64,000 nt of DNA from Mycetocola_B reblochoni. Its GTDB lineage: Bacteria; Actinomycetota; Actinomycetes; Actinomycetales; Microbacteriaceae. Below are positions 34,919 through 43,540 of the stretch, piece after piece. The position numbers were made by a program, and so were the translations under genes. The notes beneath the pieces are model-generated. The model was given only the letters and a program-made list of their open reading frames with translations, had not been told where the DNA came from and ran no database searches. The stretch spans positions 47,448 through 111,447 of the forward strand of contig NZ_RCUW01000008.1 in NCBI RefSeq assembly GCF_003667525.1, read 5' to 3'. The stretch's first letter is position 1. Every line of letters begins with the position of its first letter.

Positions 34919-35069
34919 GGGTCCTCCAGGGACGGCGCCGCACGGGGACCAGACGCGCCGGAAGTCGAGTACGGGGACGGGTGGACGGTGAAACCGCCGC
35001 TCGGAACGAGCGGTCACCCCATCATCGGGATCCCGCCGTCCGACGTGGCGACGCTCCACATGGGGCGCG

Positions 35070-35582
35070 CTACCCGTCGCCGGCCGGACGCGACTCGACC
35101 CCGGCCGGGCGCAGGCCGTTCTGCTTGAGTGCGTTCATCGTCAGGTGGGAGTCGATCCGGGTGATCGCCGACAGGCGCGACAGCCGGTCGGTGAGGAAGC
35201 GGTCGTAGGCCTCGCCGTCCGCCACCGCGACCCGGATGTAGTAGTCGGGACGGCCGAACATGCGCCGCATCTCGATGACCTCGTCCATCTCGACGACCGA
35301 GCGCTCGAAGTCCTCCATCGTGGCGCGGTCGTTCATCCCGATGTCGACCGCGACCATCACCTCGAAGCCTCGCCCCGCCGCCGCCCAGTCGACGGTCGCC
35401 GTGTACCCGGCGATGATCCCCGCCCGCTCCAGGCGGCGCACCCGGCGCAGGCACGGCGGCGGCGTCAGGCCGACACGACGGGCCAGCTCGACGTTGGACA
35501 TGCGGCCGTCCTCGGCCAGAAGCAACAAAATGCTGTGATCGATGGCGTCGAGTGGAACAACAGTGCGCGATACGCCGGTCAT
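35070..35582 (-). CDS. Lrp/AsnC-family transcriptional regulator
   Basis: 170 aa. The helix-turn-helix domain DHSILLLLAEDGRMSNVELARRVGLTPPPCLRRVRRLE is followed by the RAM ligand domain (MVAVDIGMNDRATMEDFERSV, MRRMFGRPDYYIRVAV). Members respond to amino acids. It is divergent from azlC with only 51 bases between the starts, so control of the exporter is very likely. ATG 35582 is chosen from the domain start; no strong ribosome-binding site is visible. Confidence 0.93.
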   Translation of the reverse strand: MTGVSRTVVPLDAIDHSILLLLAEDGRMSNVELARRVGLTPPPCLRRVRRLERAGIIAGYTATVDWAAAGRGFEVMVAVDIGMNDRATMEDFERSVVEMDEVIEMRRMFGRPDYYIRVAVADGEAYDRFLTDRLSRLSAITRIDSHLTMNALKQNGLRPAGVESRPAGDG

Positions 35583-35621
35583 GGGCCCCGAGAATGTCAC
35601 CACATTGCTCCGATCTTTTCC

Positions 35622-35627
35622 TAGCAT
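35622..35627 (+). promoter_or_regulatory. -10 element of azlC (leaderless)
   Basis: TAGCAT followed by six bases and the azlC ATG, within the 51-base divergent gap, where Lrp presumably binds. Confidence 0.55.
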
Positions 35628-35633
35628 TTCACC

Positions 35634-36389
35634 ATGCCACCCGAACCGCCCGCAACGGCGCCTCTCACCCTGCCGACGGGCGTCCCGCTGGCCGCGGAGA
35701 CGACGGGCAGCCCCTTCCGCGACGCCGTCGTCGACGCCAGGGGAGCGGGGCTGGCGATGCTGCCGATCGGCCTGGCCTTCGGCGTCCTGGTGACCCAGAG
35801 CGGTCTGGACTGGTGGTGGGCCACCGTGTTCGCGAGCGTCGTGTACGCCGGCTCGCTCGAGTTCCTGCTCGTCGGCCTCGTCGCCGTCGCGGCGCCGCTG
35901 TCGCAGATCGCCGTGACCGCACTGCTGGTCAACTCCCGGCACGTGTTCTACGCGCTCTCCTTCCCCCTCCACGAGGTGAGGGGAACGCCGGCGCGCGTCT
36001 ACAGCACCTTCGCGCTCACCGACGAGGCCTACGCGATCACCGCCGGTGCGGCACCGCGCCGGCTCGGAACGGCGCGGATCATCTGGATCCAGGTCATCCT
36101 CCACGTGCTCTGGGTCGCGGGGGCCACCGCGGGGGCTCTGGCCGGTGCCGCGCTCCCCGTCCAGCTGCCCGGCGTCGGCTTCGCCCTGACCGCACTGTTC
36201 ACCGTCCTGTCCATCGAGGCGTTCCGGGCCAGGCACGACATCCCGACGCCCGTACTCGCGATCGTCTGCGGCGCCGTCGCGATGCTGCTCACGCCGGACA
36301 ACATGCTGCTTGTCGGCACGAGCCTGTTCGCCGCCGCGACGATCGCACGCCTGCTGCTGCGGCGGCGCCGGGGAGGGAGCTCATCGTGA
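35634..36389 (+). CDS. azlC: branched-chain amino acid exporter, large subunit AzlC
   Basis: 251-aa inner-membrane permease of the AzlC family. The conserved GLAMLPIGLAFGVLVTQSGLDWWWA, the AGSLEFLLVGLVA segment, and LLVNSRHVFYALSF with its NxRH motif match the family. It forms an exporter with the small subunit AzlD, whose gene overlaps the stop by four bases. Divergent from an Lrp regulator. Confidence 0.95.
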   Translation: MPPEPPATAPLTLPTGVPLAAETTGSPFRDAVVDARGAGLAMLPIGLAFGVLVTQSGLDWWWATVFASVVYAGSLEFLLVGLVAVAAPLSQIAVTALLVNSRHVFYALSFPLHEVRGTPARVYSTFALTDEAYAITAGAAPRRLGTARIIWIQVILHVLWVAGATAGALAGAALPVQLPGVGFALTALFTVLSIEAFRARHDIPTPVLAIVCGAVAMLLTPDNMLLVGTSLFAAATIARLLLRRRRGGSSS

Positions 36390-36712
36390 CCGATCCGTGG
36401 TACCTCGTCTCTGCGGTCGCGATCTCGGCCGCGATCACCTGGACGCTGCGGGCGGCGCCGTTCCTCGTTGTCGGGCAGCTCCGTCGCGCCGCGCTGGTCA
36501 GGGAGCTGTCCGAGCAGCTCCCGCTTGGCATCATGATCATCCTGGTCATGTACAGCGTCGGCGGCCTCGGGATCTCCTCGCTCAGCGAGGGCGCCGTCAC
36601 GGCCGCCTCGCTCTGCGTCACCGTCGCCCTGCAGCTGTGGCGACGCAACGCCGCGCTGAGCATCCTGGCCGGGACGGCGGTTCAGGTGACGCTGCTGTCC
36701 TCGCTCGGCTAG
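36386..36712 (+). CDS. azlD: branched-chain amino acid exporter, small subunit AzlD
   Basis: 108-aa hydrophobic partner of AzlC with three helices (VSAVAISAAITWTLRAAPFLV, LPLGIMIILVMYSVGGL, TAASLCVTVALQLWRRNAAL). GTG 36386 overlaps the azlC stop (GTGA). It ends four bases into the convergent zinc peptidase gene. Confidence 0.93.
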   Translation: MTDPWYLVSAVAISAAITWTLRAAPFLVVGQLRRAALVRELSEQLPLGIMIILVMYSVGGLGISSLSEGAVTAASLCVTVALQLWRRNAALSILAGTAVQVTLLSSLG

Positions 36713-37617
36713 GGGCTGGCGACCGCGAAGGTGTCGCAGGCGATCACGCCGCCCTCGAGCCCCGCGGTGAACCAGCTCTGCCGCTGCTGGCTGGAACCGT
36801 GCGTCCAGCTGTCCTGGTCGATCCCCCCGGACGCCTGCTGGATGTGGTCGTCCCCGACGGCGGCGGCCGCGTCGAGCGCCGAGGCGATCTGCGCGCGGCT
36901 CGGCGGCTCCAGCAGGGCACCGCCGCTCGCGTCCGAGGTCTGTGCCGCGCCGCCCACCCAGGCGCCCGCGAAGCAGTCCGCCTGCAGTTCGAGCCGGACC
37001 GAGTCGGAGGAGGGGCCCGTGCCGGAGCGGTCGGCGCGGTCGAAGGTGCCGGCCAGGTGCTGGATGTGGTGACCCCACTCGTGCGCGGCGATGTACAGCT
37101 CGGCCAGGGGACCGCCCTCCGCCCCGAGCTGGGAGCTGAGCTGGCCGAAGAAGGCGGTGTCGATGTAGATCGCCTCGTCACCGGGGCAGTAGAACGGCCC
37201 GACCGCGCTGGAGGCGTACCCGCAGGCGGTCGAGGTGCCGTCGGAGAAGAGCAGGAAGTCGGGGGAGTGGTACGCGCCGTCGCCGACCTCGGCGTAGGCG
37301 CGCGACCAGAAGTCGTCCAGCGAGACGTACGCGGCGCTCATACGGCAGTCCGCGCTGTCGTTGGCGTCCTGACCGGTGCGGCACTCGCTGCCGAGGTCCT
37401 GCTCGCTGATGGTGCCCGTCCGCCCCTCGATCGACGACCCCAGCCCCGAGGAGGCGCCGAGCAGGGCGCTGAGGTCGATGCCGAACGCCTGACCGACGAG
37501 CACGAGGACGATGACGCCCAGGACGCCCCCGCCCGCGGCGATGCCTCCCGTCCGTGCACCGCTGCGGCGGCGCCTGACCTTCGACGAGCTGATGTCGGCA
37601 TCGGGCGTGAACGTCAC
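36709..37617 (-). CDS. neutral zinc metallopeptidase, YpfJ family
   Basis: 302 aa. One N-terminal transmembrane helix (GGVLGVIVLVLVGQAFGI) leads to an exported peptidase domain with the zinc motif HEWGHHIQ (AAHEWGHHIQHLAG) and a later ELQADCFAGAWV segment supplying the third ligand Glu; this is the usual YpfJ layout. GTG 37617 is selected for its AAGGGA site six bases upstream; a further in-frame GTG at 37641 lies too close to the TAGCAT hexamer that may be its -10. Ends four bases into azlD. Cellular substrate unknown. Confidence 0.92.
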   Translation of the reverse strand: MTFTPDADISSSKVRRRRSGARTGGIAAGGGVLGVIVLVLVGQAFGIDLSALLGASSGLGSSIEGRTGTISEQDLGSECRTGQDANDSADCRMSAAYVSLDDFWSRAYAEVGDGAYHSPDFLLFSDGTSTACGYASSAVGPFYCPGDEAIYIDTAFFGQLSSQLGAEGGPLAELYIAAHEWGHHIQHLAGTFDRADRSGTGPSSDSVRLELQADCFAGAWVGGAAQTSDASGGALLEPPSRAQIASALDAAAAVGDDHIQQASGGIDQDSWTHGSSQQRQSWFTAGLEGGVIACDTFAVASP

Positions 37618-37696
37618 GGGCGGTCCCTTCCTCGTGACCACATGCTAACGGCAGCGGGCACTGGTCGGGCCGCGTCAGGGGCGGCAAGATGGGGGG

Positions 37697-38398
37697 ATGC
37701 CCACCGCCGCCGAGCTCGTCCAGCTCCCCGCCCTCGACTGCGCGCCGCAGCTGCTCGGGGCCGTGATCACGCGGCACGACGACCGGCTCGGCGACGTCAG
37801 CCTCCGCGTGACCGAGGTGGAGGCGTACCACGGCAAGGGCATGCCGGGACCGGTTGACGCCTGCTCACACTCCCGCATGGGGATGACCGCCCGGAACGCG
37901 AGCATGTGGGGTCCTCCGGGGCACTGGTACGTGTACCTCAACTACGGCATCCATCACGCGCTCAACCTGGTCTGCTCGCCCGAGGGCAGCGCGAGCGGTG
38001 TGCTCATCCGCTCGGCGGCCGTCGTCTCCGGCCTGGAGGCCGTGCGGCTCCGGCGCGGCGACTCCTCGACCGAGGTCAACCTGGCCAGGGGTCCGGGCAA
38101 CCTCGCCCAGGCTCTCGGCATCGCGTCCCGCGAGCTCGACGGAACGCCGGCGCTCGGCGGCGCCCGGCTGACGATCGCCCTCGATCCGGAGGGACCGGCC
38201 GGCCGCGGGCTGAGCGTCCTCCGCGGTCCGCGCGTCGGTGTGAACCCCGAGGCGGAGGGTGCGGACTACCCCTGGCGCTTCTGGCTGGCCGACGAGCCCA
38301 GCGTGTCGGCCTACCGCGCCGGCGGCACGCCCAGCTCGCGGAGGTCACGCTCGACCGGGGCGGCGAAGAAGTCGCGCTCGAGCGCCGTGGAGCGGTAG
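37697..38398 (+). CDS. 3-methyladenine DNA glycosylase (Mpg/AAG family)
   Basis: Base-excision repair enzyme removing alkylated purines, 233 aa. The Mpg fold is shown by LRVTEVEAYHGKGMPGPVDACSHSRMGMT (with the catalytic Glu), PPGHWYVYLNYGIHHALNLVC and GVLIRSAAV, RGPGNLAQALGI. The last 30 residues are Ser/Arg/Ala-rich and lie on the strand opposite the end of the thiD-tenA gene (88-base antisense overlap); they are probably outside the fold. Confidence 0.9.
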   Translation: MPTAAELVQLPALDCAPQLLGAVITRHDDRLGDVSLRVTEVEAYHGKGMPGPVDACSHSRMGMTARNASMWGPPGHWYVYLNYGIHHALNLVCSPEGSASGVLIRSAAVVSGLEAVRLRRGDSSTEVNLARGPGNLAQALGIASRELDGTPALGGARLTIALDPEGPAGRGLSVLRGPRVGVNPEAEGADYPWRFWLADEPSVSAYRAGGTPSSRRSRSTGAAKKSRSSAVER

Positions 38399-39843
38399 AA
38401 GGCGGAACCCGCCGCGGGCACCCCGTCCGGGTCGGCCGCCGCGGCGCGCTCGGCGTAGCCGATGGCCCGCTCCGTCGCCTCGTCGAACCCGGCGTCCCCG
38501 TACGTGGCCAGCCAGTCGTCGTAGGGGTGAGCCGGATGCCTCGCCTCGTGCAGCAGCAGCCCGATGTCGCGGTACACCCAGTAGCACGGCAGCACGGCGG
38601 CGCTGACGCGGAGGTGGCTTCCCGTGGCGACGGCGGTGCGCAGGTGGTCGAGGTAGGCGACCGTGGTCGGCCACGGCCGCGCCGCGGCCCGGCCGGACAG
38701 CCGGGAGAGGTGGAGCTGCATCTCGGCGTCACGGCACTGCACGGCGGCGTCAGCCCAGAATGCCCGCTCCTGATCGTCGGGGGCCGTCAGCGCCGCGGCG
38801 GCGAGGACGTCCGCGTAGCCGTCGAGGTAGATCGCGTCCTGCGCCAGGTAGGCGTCGAAGCGCTCGGGGGCCAGGGAGCCGTCGGCGAGGGCGCGGACGA
38901 ACGCACCCCGCTCGGTCTGACGCCGCACCGTCTCGGTGTCCCGCCACCACGAGGACGTGACCGGCTCGCGCACACCGCCCCCGGCCCGCAGCCGTGCGGC
39001 GGGCGAGAGGGTGCCGAGCGAGCCAGCGAAGTGGTTGACCGGACCGCGACCCCGCCCGACGTCGAGCTCCTCCGAACGGCGCAGCGCCTCCGAGAGCCAC
39101 TCCTTGGCCAGGGCCGCGGCGACGGCGACGGTCTCGCCGGACGCGATGAGCGTGGCGAGCGCACTCGAGAGCGAGCAGCCGGTGCCGTGGCTGTTCCGGG
39201 TGCGGACGCGCTCGGCCGGCAGCTCGACGACGTCGACCCCGTCCGGGGCGTCCGCGCGCACGGAGACGAGCGCGTCCGGACTCGACCCGGACTCGAGGTG
39301 CCCTCCCTTGACGAGCACGGTCACGCCGTGAGCCCGTGCCACGCGTCCGGCCTGAGCGAGCGCGGACGGCCAGTCCGCGGCGGGCGGCTCCGCGGCGAGG
39401 ATGCCGAGCTCGGGCAGGTTCGGCGTGACAACGGTCGCCAGGGTGAGCAGCGCCCTCACCGCGGACTCGGCGTCGGCCTCGAGCAGACGGTCGCCGCTCG
39501 TGGCCACCATCACCGGGTCGAGCACGACGGGGACGCCGACCGCGGACGTGCGCAGCCAGTCGGCGACCTCGGCGACGACGGACGCGGTGCCGAGCATTCC
39601 GATCTTGACGGCGTCGAGGCGCACATCGTCGGACACGGCGTCGAGCTGGGCGCGAAGAAAGTCGACCGGGGGGAGGTGGACCTCGCGCACGCCAGTGGTG
39701 TTCTGCGCGACGAGGGCGGTGACGACGGCCATCCCGTACCCGCCGTGGGCCGCGATGCTCTTCAGGTCCGCCTGGATCCCCGCCCCGCCGCTCGGGTCGG
39801 TTCCGGCGATGGACAGGACGGCGGAGACCCCCGGCGCGCTCAT
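38311..39843 (-). CDS. thiD: ThiD-TenA fusion: HMP/HMP-phosphate kinase with thiaminase II domain
   Basis: 510-aa two-domain protein. Residues 1 to about 270 are ThiD, which phosphorylates hydroxymethylpyrimidine twice: SGGAGIQADLKSI, GVPVVLDPVMVATSGDRLL and the anion-hole motif GTGCSLSSAL are present. Residues from about 300 are TenA, which salvages HMP from degraded thiamin; the catalytic Cys is in VLPCYWVYRDIG and further acidic residues lie in the C-terminal part. ATG 39843 overlaps the thiE stop (ATGA). The fusion couples salvage and phosphorylation, and is under the TPP riboswitch. Confidence 0.94.
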   Translation of the reverse strand: MSAPGVSAVLSIAGTDPSGGAGIQADLKSIAAHGGYGMAVVTALVAQNTTGVREVHLPPVDFLRAQLDAVSDDVRLDAVKIGMLGTASVVAEVADWLRTSAVGVPVVLDPVMVATSGDRLLEADAESAVRALLTLATVVTPNLPELGILAAEPPAADWPSALAQAGRVARAHGVTVLVKGGHLESGSSPDALVSVRADAPDGVDVVELPAERVRTRNSHGTGCSLSSALATLIASGETVAVAAALAKEWLSEALRRSEELDVGRGRGPVNHFAGSLGTLSPAARLRAGGGVREPVTSSWWRDTETVRRQTERGAFVRALADGSLAPERFDAYLAQDAIYLDGYADVLAAAALTAPDDQERAFWADAAVQCRDAEMQLHLSRLSGRAAARPWPTTVAYLDHLRTAVATGSHLRVSAAVLPCYWVYRDIGLLLHEARHPAHPYDDWLATYGDAGFDEATERAIGYAERAAAADPDGVPAAGSAFYRSTALERDFFAAPVERDLRELGVPPAR

Positions 39844-40526
39844 CGGCCGCGCCCGGCGGCGTCGGGGCGGGAGCCGACCACTGCCCTGGCGACGCGCGCC
39901 GGGTCCTCGGCGGCGCAGATGAGTGAGACGACGGCCACACCGGCCGCGCCCGCGGCTCGCAGGGGCGCGACGTCATCCAGCCCGATCCCCCCGATCGCGA
40001 CGGAGGGGTGGGTGCTCGCGGCGGCGAGGCGGGCGAAGCCGTCGATGCCGAGCGGTGTGGGATGGTCGGGCTTCGTCGTCGTCGCGCGGATCGCGCCGAT
40101 ACCCAGGTAGTCGACCTCCGGAATGCTCGCGGTAGCGACCTGGTCAGGGGTGGCCGCGCTGATGCCGAGCACGGCGTCCGGTCCGATGAGGGCGCGGGCG
40201 GCGAGCGCCGGAAGGTCGTCCTGGCCGAGGTGGACGCCGTCGACGCGGGCGCCGGCGGCGCGCGCGGCGAGGAACAGGTCGACCCTGTCGTCGACGAGCA
40301 GGACCGCCCGCCCGGCGACCACCTCGGCGAGCCGGAGGAGCAGGGCGTAGGCCTCACGCGCCGAGGCGGTCTTCTCCCGCAGCTGCACCGTGCCGATGCC
40401 CCCCTCGACGGCGAGCGCCACCGTGTCGACCACGCCCCGTGCACCGCACAGGCCGGTATCGGTGACGAGGTAGCCGGCGAGCGCCGCCGGGTCGATGCGC
40501 GCGGGAGGGCCCGAGCGCCGCGTCAT
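39840..40526 (-). CDS. thiE: thiamin-phosphate synthase
   Basis: Joins HMP-pyrophosphate and thiazole phosphate into thiamin phosphate; 228 aa TIM barrel. Seen are GIGTVQLREKTASARE (pyrophosphate-contacting QLREK), VLLVDDRVDLFLAARAAGARVDGVHLGQDDL with the HLGQDD motif, DYLGIGAIRATTTKP and VAIGGIGLDDV. It overlaps thiM upstream and thiD-tenA downstream by four bases each, so the three are translated together. Confidence 0.95.
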   Translation of the reverse strand: MTRRSGPPARIDPAALAGYLVTDTGLCGARGVVDTVALAVEGGIGTVQLREKTASAREAYALLLRLAEVVAGRAVLLVDDRVDLFLAARAAGARVDGVHLGQDDLPALAARALIGPDAVLGISAATPDQVATASIPEVDYLGIGAIRATTTKPDHPTPLGIDGFARLAAASTHPSVAIGGIGLDDVAPLRAAGAAGVAVVSLICAAEDPARVARAVVGSRPDAAGRGR

Positions 40527-41335
40527 CGGATGATCGCCTTCTGCTCGACGAGACCGGCGGTGACGGCGTCGAGGCTGTCCAGGAGCGCGACGGAGAAGCT
40601 TCCGGGGCGCGGCGCCAGCGCCGCGGCGCGCTCGGCGGCGAGGCCGTACACCACGGTGGCCGCGATGACGGCCTCGAACGGGTCGCCCCCTCCGGCGGTG
40701 AACGCGGCCATCACCGCGCCGAGCACGCAGCCGCCGCCGGTGACCCTCGTCAACAGGATGTGGCCGTTGTGGACGCGCGCGGTGCGGGTGCCGTCGGTGA
40801 TCAGGTCGACCGCTCCGGACACGGCGACGACGCCCCCGGTCCGGACGGCGAGTTCCCGTGCGGCGTCCTCCGCGTCGGCGACGGTCGCCGTGCTGTCCGT
40901 GCCGCGTCCGCCTGAGCCGGCCCCGGCGACGGCGATGATCTCCGAGGCGTTGCCCCTCACGACGGTCGGCCGCGCGGCGACGAGTAGCCCGGCCGCCGTG
41001 GTGCGGAGCGGGAGCGCTCCGACGGCGACGGGGTCGAGCACCCACGGCGTCCCCGCCCGGCCCGCCGACTCGGCGGCTTCGTGCATCGCCGCGACCGTGT
41101 TCTCCTGCGGCGTGCCGAGGTTGATCAGGAGGGCGTCGGCGATCGGGGCGAAGGCTCCTGCCTCGCCCGGGGCGTCGACCATGGCGGGGGAGGCGCCGAG
41201 TGCGAGCAGCGAGTTCGCCGTGACGGTCGACACGACCGTGTTGGTGATCGCCTGGACGAGCGGGGCGCTCGCCCTCAGCTCGTCGAGGCGCCTCCCGGCG
41301 AGGGCGGGCAGGGTGGACGGGGTACGACTGTTCAT
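40523..41335 (-). CDS. thiM: hydroxyethylthiazole kinase
   Basis: Phosphorylates the thiazole moiety of thiamin during salvage; 270 aa ribokinase-like fold. Substrate-binding PLVQAITNTVVSTVTANSLLALGASPAM and the nucleotide-side LTRVTGGGCVLGAVMAAF are seen; the usual GTGC reads GGGC, with the conserved Cys kept. First gene of the thiM-thiE-thiD/tenA operon, directly behind the TPP riboswitch, whose end carries the GGAGGA ribosome-binding site. The operon has no thiC or thiG, so it serves salvage. Confidence 0.96.
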   Translation of the reverse strand: MNSRTPSTLPALAGRRLDELRASAPLVQAITNTVVSTVTANSLLALGASPAMVDAPGEAGAFAPIADALLINLGTPQENTVAAMHEAAESAGRAGTPWVLDPVAVGALPLRTTAAGLLVAARPTVVRGNASEIIAVAGAGSGGRGTDSTATVADAEDAARELAVRTGGVVAVSGAVDLITDGTRTARVHNGHILLTRVTGGGCVLGAVMAAFTAGGGDPFEAVIAATVVYGLAAERAAALAPRPGSFSVALLDSLDAVTAGLVEQKAIIR

Positions 41336-41340
41336 CGCGA

Positions 41341-41410
41341 CATTCCTCCGCTCGTGCTAACGAGATCAGGTTCTCGGGTGTGTTCTCAGCCCCCGGCGGG
41401 GCACCCCGTG
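41341..41410 (-). promoter_or_regulatory. TPP riboswitch (THI element) of the thiM operon
   Basis: On the minus strand the stretch contains the conserved core GGGGTGCCC, GGGGGCTGAGA, then CCCGAGAACCTGATC and GTTAGCACGAGCGGAGGA, matching the THI element consensus. The GGAGGA at its 3' end is the thiM ribosome-binding site, so binding of thiamin pyrophosphate is expected to close off translation. Confidence 0.95.
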
Positions 41411-41529
41411 TCTTTCGCGGTCAGCCTAGCGGTCGCCCGCGCACCGTGTCGACCATCGGACGCCGCGCGGCACGGCCACGCCGCGCGGGCGCACCGCCGT
41501 CGCGGCGAACGCATGCCTGACGTGGAATG

Positions 41530-42153
41530 TCAGCCGAGGCCCAGCGCCCTGGCGATCTTCGCCACGGACGAGGACGGCCGCGCACCCGCGGCGAGCAGCT
41601 CCGTCTGCACCGCGTCGAGCAGCCCGCCATCCGCGTCGGCACCCTCGGGGGCGGCGTCGAGCAGCTCGACCTCCCACTCGCGCCAGCTGCGCTCCTCGCC
41701 GGTGGCGTCCTCGACGGCGGTGACCCGGTCGTCGGCGACCTCGGCGACGGCTCCGCCCTCCGCGTCGAGCAGGATCAGTGTCGTCCGCGTCGTCACGAGT
41801 CTCGCAAGCGGCACGAGCGGTGCGGCCGGCTCACGCAGCCGGGTCGCGATGCGCGCGCGCAGCTCCTCCGGCTCCCTGTCGGCGTCGCCGAGGGGCCACT
41901 GCTGCTCGTGCCTGACGTCGCCCTCGGCCGACTTGATGTGCCATCCGGCGTCGTGTCCGCCGACGCGGCGGCGCACGACGACGCGCTGCGGGAGCAGCTC
42001 GCGTCCCTCCGTGTCGAGATAGATCGCGTCGAGCAGCGCCGTCCCCCCGTCGCGGACGGAGGCGACCCCCGCCACCCCGGTGAGGGAGGGAACGACCGCG
42101 TCCTCGCCGACATCGTACTTGCGTTCGATCTCGATGCCGTCGTGAGCGCTCAT
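41530..42153 (-). CDS. CYTH-domain protein (triphosphate tunnel metalloenzyme fold)
   Basis: 207 aa. The N-terminal IEIERKYDV gives the ExExK signature and the barrel residues are present (LLDAIYLDTEGRELL, VVVRRRVGGHDAGWHIK, REWEVELLD). Members hydrolyse inorganic triphosphate or other triphosphate substrates, or bind adenylate; which applies is not shown. ATG 42153 follows GGAGG at a short distance. Confidence 0.9.
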   Translation of the reverse strand: MSAHDGIEIERKYDVGEDAVVPSLTGVAGVASVRDGGTALLDAIYLDTEGRELLPQRVVVRRRVGGHDAGWHIKSAEGDVRHEQQWPLGDADREPEELRARIATRLREPAAPLVPLARLVTTRTTLILLDAEGGAVAEVADDRVTAVEDATGEERSWREWEVELLDAAPEGADADGGLLDAVQTELLAAGARPSSSVAKIARALGLG

Positions 42154-42201
42154 GCCCTCCGTTCTACCGGCTGCCGCGCCGGCGCGCAGCACGGCGCGCG
42201 G

Positions 42202-43176
42202 CTAGAGCAGGCGCAGACCGTTCTGGAGTCGGGTGCGGACGTCGAAGGCGTCCTCGATGCTCAGCCGCTCGCCCGGGCGGACGCCGTTGCGCAGAACCAT
42301 GGGCAGCGCGGAGGAGCGCAGCACACCGGAGCCGGCGCCCCGCCCGCGCGCGATCAGGTCGAGCGGCAGCTCCAGCGCGTCGTCGGGAACGACGATGAGC
42401 GAGCCGGTGAAGCGGACGCCGACGCTCCGGCCGAGCGCCCTGCTCGCCCTGGTGAGGGTGCGCAGGGGCTTCTCGTCGCCGACGGCGTCGCCGACGAGCT
42501 CGCCGCGTGACAGGCTCACTCCCGCGCCGAAGTCCTGCGAGTTGAGCGCGAACAGTCCGGCGGGGCCGAGCACGACGTGGTCGATCTTCTCCAGCTCCCT
42601 GTCGACGGCCACGTCGTTCCAGACGGTGAAGCCGATGCCGAGTCCGCTGACGATCCGGGCCGTCGACTCCTCGGCCAGCGCCTCGGCGAGCAGCCGCCGG
42701 ACGGCGGGGGGAGCGCTGTGCACGAGCGCGGGGTCGTAGGGGTCGGGGATGGGGTCGCCGAGTCCGACCCACTCGCGCAGGGCCGCGAGGTACCGCTCGC
42801 GGGAGAGGCCGCCGGGGTGTCCGTAGGACCGTGCCCTCACCGACCCGGAGCGACCGGACGCGCCCGCCCCCGTGCCCCCCGCGGCGGGACCGTAGCCACC
42901 GGGGGCCGCGGTCGCCCCCGCCTCGGTCCCCGTGAAGCGCGCCGTGCCACTCGGTGACGCCTGGCCCGTGCCACCGTCGTAGCGGCGGCGCAGCTCCGGG
43001 TCCCCGATGACCGCCCAGGCCCGCTGGACGGCGGTGAACTGGGCATCGCTGCCCCCGGTGTCCGGGTGGCTGCGACGCAGGGCGCGACGGTAGGCGGACT
43101 TGAGCGCGTCGTCGTCGACGTCGCGGGGAACGCCGAGAACCTCGTAGGGGGTCGGGTCGGCCGGGCTGGGGCTCAC
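42202..43176 (-). CDS. DnaJ-domain protein with a NERD-like C-terminal domain
   Basis: 324 aa. The J domain (about residues 9-70) has the HPD motif in RRSHPDTGGSDAQF that stimulates Hsp70. A Gly/Ala/Ser linker follows. The C-terminal region (from about residue 170) has KIDHVVLGPAGLFALNSQDFGAG, which matches nuclease-related NERD domains in position and pattern, but the usual catalytic lysine pattern (IExK) reads LNSQ, so nuclease activity is doubtful. GTG 43176 is the start; there is no other strong candidate. The gene is divergent from the small membrane protein and recQ. Confidence 0.8.
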   Translation of the reverse strand: MSPSPADPTPYEVLGVPRDVDDDALKSAYRRALRRSHPDTGGSDAQFTAVQRAWAVIGDPELRRRYDGGTGQASPSGTARFTGTEAGATAAPGGYGPAAGGTGAGASGRSGSVRARSYGHPGGLSRERYLAALREWVGLGDPIPDPYDPALVHSAPPAVRRLLAEALAEESTARIVSGLGIGFTVWNDVAVDRELEKIDHVVLGPAGLFALNSQDFGAGVSLSRGELVGDAVGDEKPLRTLTRASRALGRSVGVRFTGSLIVVPDDALELPLDLIARGRGAGSGVLRSSALPMVLRNGVRPGERLSIEDAFDVRTRLQNGLRLL

Positions 43177-43248
43177 GGGGTCGGCATGCTCCTGGTCGGG
43201 GGTGGCGGAACTCTCACGATACCGGCCGCGCCGCCGCTTTCTCCCAGG

Positions 43249-43530
43249 ATGTCCCGCCAGCATGGGGGAGTGCGCCCCCCGACCTCCTCCCTCCTCGACC
43301 CCGATTGGCCGATCACGCCGATCCTCGCCACGGTGGGCGAGTACGCCGCGGGCATCGGTCTCATCGCCGTCGTCGTCCTCGTCCTCTCCGCCGTGGCCGC
43401 CATCGTCCTCGGCCCTCGCCGTCCGCGCTGGCTCGGCCGCGTGCTGCGGGTCTCCGCCGTGATCGCGGCGGTCGGCATCGGCCTGTGGATCCTCATCCTG
43501 CTGGCAAGCACGGTCGGCGGCTCCGCCTAG
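43249..43530 (+). CDS. small two-helix membrane protein
   Basis: 93 aa, with two transmembrane helices (TVGEYAAGIGLIAVVVLVLSAVAAIVLGP is split over two hydrophobic stretches; the second ends LWILILLAST). The linker PRRPRWLGRVLRVS is basic. ATG 43249 is one option; a GTG a few codons later is another. Its stop TAG is part of the TAGGCT promoter hexamer of recQ. No function recognised. Confidence 0.6.
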   Translation: MSRQHGGVRPPTSSLLDPDWPITPILATVGEYAAGIGLIAVVVLVLSAVAAIVLGPRRPRWLGRVLRVSAVIAAVGIGLWILILLASTVGGSA

Positions 43531-43533
43531 GCT
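43528..43533 (+). promoter_or_regulatory. -10 element of the recQ gene (leaderless), overlapping the upstream stop
   Basis: TAGGCT whose first three bases are also the stop codon of the small membrane protein; seven bases later comes the recQ ATG. Confidence 0.55.
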
Positions 43534-43540
43534 CGAGAGC

